A DNA stretch of 64,000 nt from Mycobacterium sp. BK086 (GTDB lineage: Bacteria; Actinomycetota; Actinomycetes; Mycobacteriales; Mycobacteriaceae), in the NCBI GenBank assembly GCA_004362315.1, contig SNWL01000003.1:1054001-1118000 (forward strand), in the 5' to 3' direction. Under the pieces are notes generated by a model. It was not told where the DNA came from and did no database searches. It saw only the letters and a program-made list of their open reading frames with translations. This document shows, piece after piece, positions 63,164 through 64,000 of this stretch; the stretch's first letter is position 1, and each line of letters opens with the position of its first letter. The translations under genes were made by a program, and so were the position numbers.

Positions 63164-64000
63164 ATGGCCCAATCCACCACCGGTCCGCGGATGGGCGCCG
63201 GGGTGGCAGCCGCCGCCGTCGCTCTCGGCGTCGTCGAGCTGACAGCAGCCTTCTTCTCCCCGGCCGCCGACGCCCGCACGTCAGTGGGCACCGCAGTCAT
63301 CAACCTGACGCCCGGCCCGGTCAAGGAATGGGCGATCCAGACATTCGGCACGGCCGACAAGCTGTTCCTGTCGGTATCCGTTCTCGCGGTGATCGGAGTG
63401 CTGGCCGCCGTCGCCGCGACGTGGGAACGCCCCCGCATCCCGGTGGCCACGCTCGCGTTCGTGGCGGCCGCGGTGGCCGGCAGCCTCGCCGTGCTGGCCA
63501 TTCCCGGCGCCCGAGGGATCGACATCATCCCCACCCTGCTCGGCGCGGTCTGCGGGATCGCGGTGTTGCGATTCCTGATCGGCCGGATCGACGCGACCGA
63601 ACGAGAAGAGCCCGAGCGCAACGACGCAGGCGTCGATCCCGGACGCCGGCTCTCCCTGCTGACGTTCGGGATCGGCGGGCTCGGACTGCTGAGCGGTGTC
63701 GCCGGGGCCGTGATCAGCCGCCGGTTGCACTCGGTGTCCGGCGACCGGGAGAGTTTCGCCCTGCCATCGGCCGCGCCAGCGTCGCCGGTTCCAGCCGACG
63801 TCACCCCGCAGGGCGTGCAGTTGCCCAGCTTCATCACGTCGAACAAGGACTTCTACCGCATCGACACCGCGCTCAGCGTTCCGCAGCTCGCGCGCGCAGA
63901 CTTCCGGTTGCGAATCCACGGAATGGTCGATCGTGAAGTCACCTACACCTTCGACGACCTGGCGAAGTTCGAGCCGATCACCAAGGTGGTGACGCTGACC
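63164..64000 (+). CDS. Molybdopterin-dependent oxidoreductase with N-terminal membrane domain, 5' part
   Basis: Open from the ATG at 63164 to the window end (279 codons, no stop). Residues 1-190 hold about five membrane helices (VAAAAVALGVVELTAAFFSP, FLSVSVLAVIGVLAAVAA, LAFVAAAVAGSLAVLAI, LLGAVCGIAVLRFLIG, LLTFGIGGLGLLSGVAGAVISRRL). Residues ~225-279 begin a sulfite-oxidase/YedY-type catalytic domain: PSFITSNKDFYRIDTALSVPQLARADFRLRIHGMVDREVTYTFDDLAKF. The molybdenum Cys is beyond the window. Rv0218-like; likely a cell-surface Mo enzyme. Confidence 0.87.
   Translation, partial: MAQSTTGPRMGAGVAAAAVALGVVELTAAFFSPAADARTSVGTAVINLTPGPVKEWAIQTFGTADKLFLSVSVLAVIGVLAAVAATWERPRIPVATLAFVAAAVAGSLAVLAIPGARGIDIIPTLLGAVCGIAVLRFLIGRIDATEREEPERNDAGVDPGRRLSLLTFGIGGLGLLSGVAGAVISRRLHSVSGDRESFALPSAAPASPVPADVTPQGVQLPSFITSNKDFYRIDTALSVPQLARADFRLRIHGMVDREVTYTFDDLAKFEPITKVVTLT

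Noticed and set aside
62176-63936. 586-codon plus-strand frame crossing the SDR gene and into the oxidoreductase region
   Set aside because: It runs antisense to the SDR and then out of frame through the membrane-domain gene starting at 63164; no domain is recognisable.

Overview
The window is high-GC actinobacterial DNA and, by gene content and order, a non-tuberculous Mycobacterium (Mycolicibacterium-type) chromosome. Read against my recollection of M. tuberculosis H37Rv, it follows Rv3027c to Rv3061c in order: GNAT, etfA/etfB, the Rv3030-Rv3032 polysaccharide genes, Rv3034c-Rv3042c (serB2), ctaD, fecB, adhC, Rv3046c, nrdF2, Rv3049c/Rv3050c, nrdE-nrdI-nrdH, Rv3054c/Rv3055, dinB2, Rv3057c/Rv3058c, cyp136 and fadE22. 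I could run no database search, so ortholog names rest on recognised protein motifs plus synteny. There are no tRNA or rRNA genes, insertion sequences, phage genes or CRISPR arrays.

Layout. 1-8.6 kb: electron-transfer flavoprotein, then a methyltransferase / GH57 / GT4 operon (methylglucose lipopolysaccharide type), then an inserted MFS exporter with an ArsR-like regulator. 8.6-24.8 kb: an MPT63-like secreted protein, a sugar-type acyltransferase, a PQQ-repeat lipoprotein, TB22.2, a tightly overlapping leftward operon of seven genes (a new 58-aa gene, YczE-type membrane protein, ABC ATPase, NUDIX, EchA17, two methyltransferases) with a divergent MocR regulator, then serB2, ctaD, fecB, a YCII protein and adhC. 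25-34.3 kb: an accessory block (hydrolase, orphan YrbE permease, FAD-TPR fusion, secreted PE-PPE-domain hydrolase, zinc-ribbon/cyclase/ATPase regulator). 34.3-47.2 kb: class Ib ribonucleotide reductase split into nrdF2 and nrdHIE, separated by a Baeyer-Villiger monooxygenase, its TetR neighbour and an accessory set (reductase, SUKH, thioesterase, two dioxygenases, HTH-less LysR domain with DUF5997, VOC protein). 47.2-52.7 kb: FMN reductase/TetR, dinB2, SDR/TetR and cyp136. 52.7-60 kb: a second accessory block (free-standing LeuA regulatory domain behind a leader peptide, CsoR-like repressor, Cys-rich microprotein, APH, MASE1-GAF-PP2C phosphatase, epimerase, zinc-peptidase lipoprotein). 60-64 kb: fadE22, an SDR, and the start of a molybdopterin oxidoreductase.

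Regulation is readable in places. At least sixteen start codons have a TANNNT box 6-8 nt upstream, as expected for mycobacterial leaderless mRNAs. Both ribonucleotide reductase promoters carry two NrdR-type boxes 32 bp apart. Several regulator genes sit beside palindromic operators. The most unusual signal is a leaderless 14-codon Val-rich leader peptide plus nested stem-loop (53165-53259) upstream of an isolated LeuA allosteric domain, which looks like a branched-chain amino-acid attenuator controlling a sensor domain without its enzyme.
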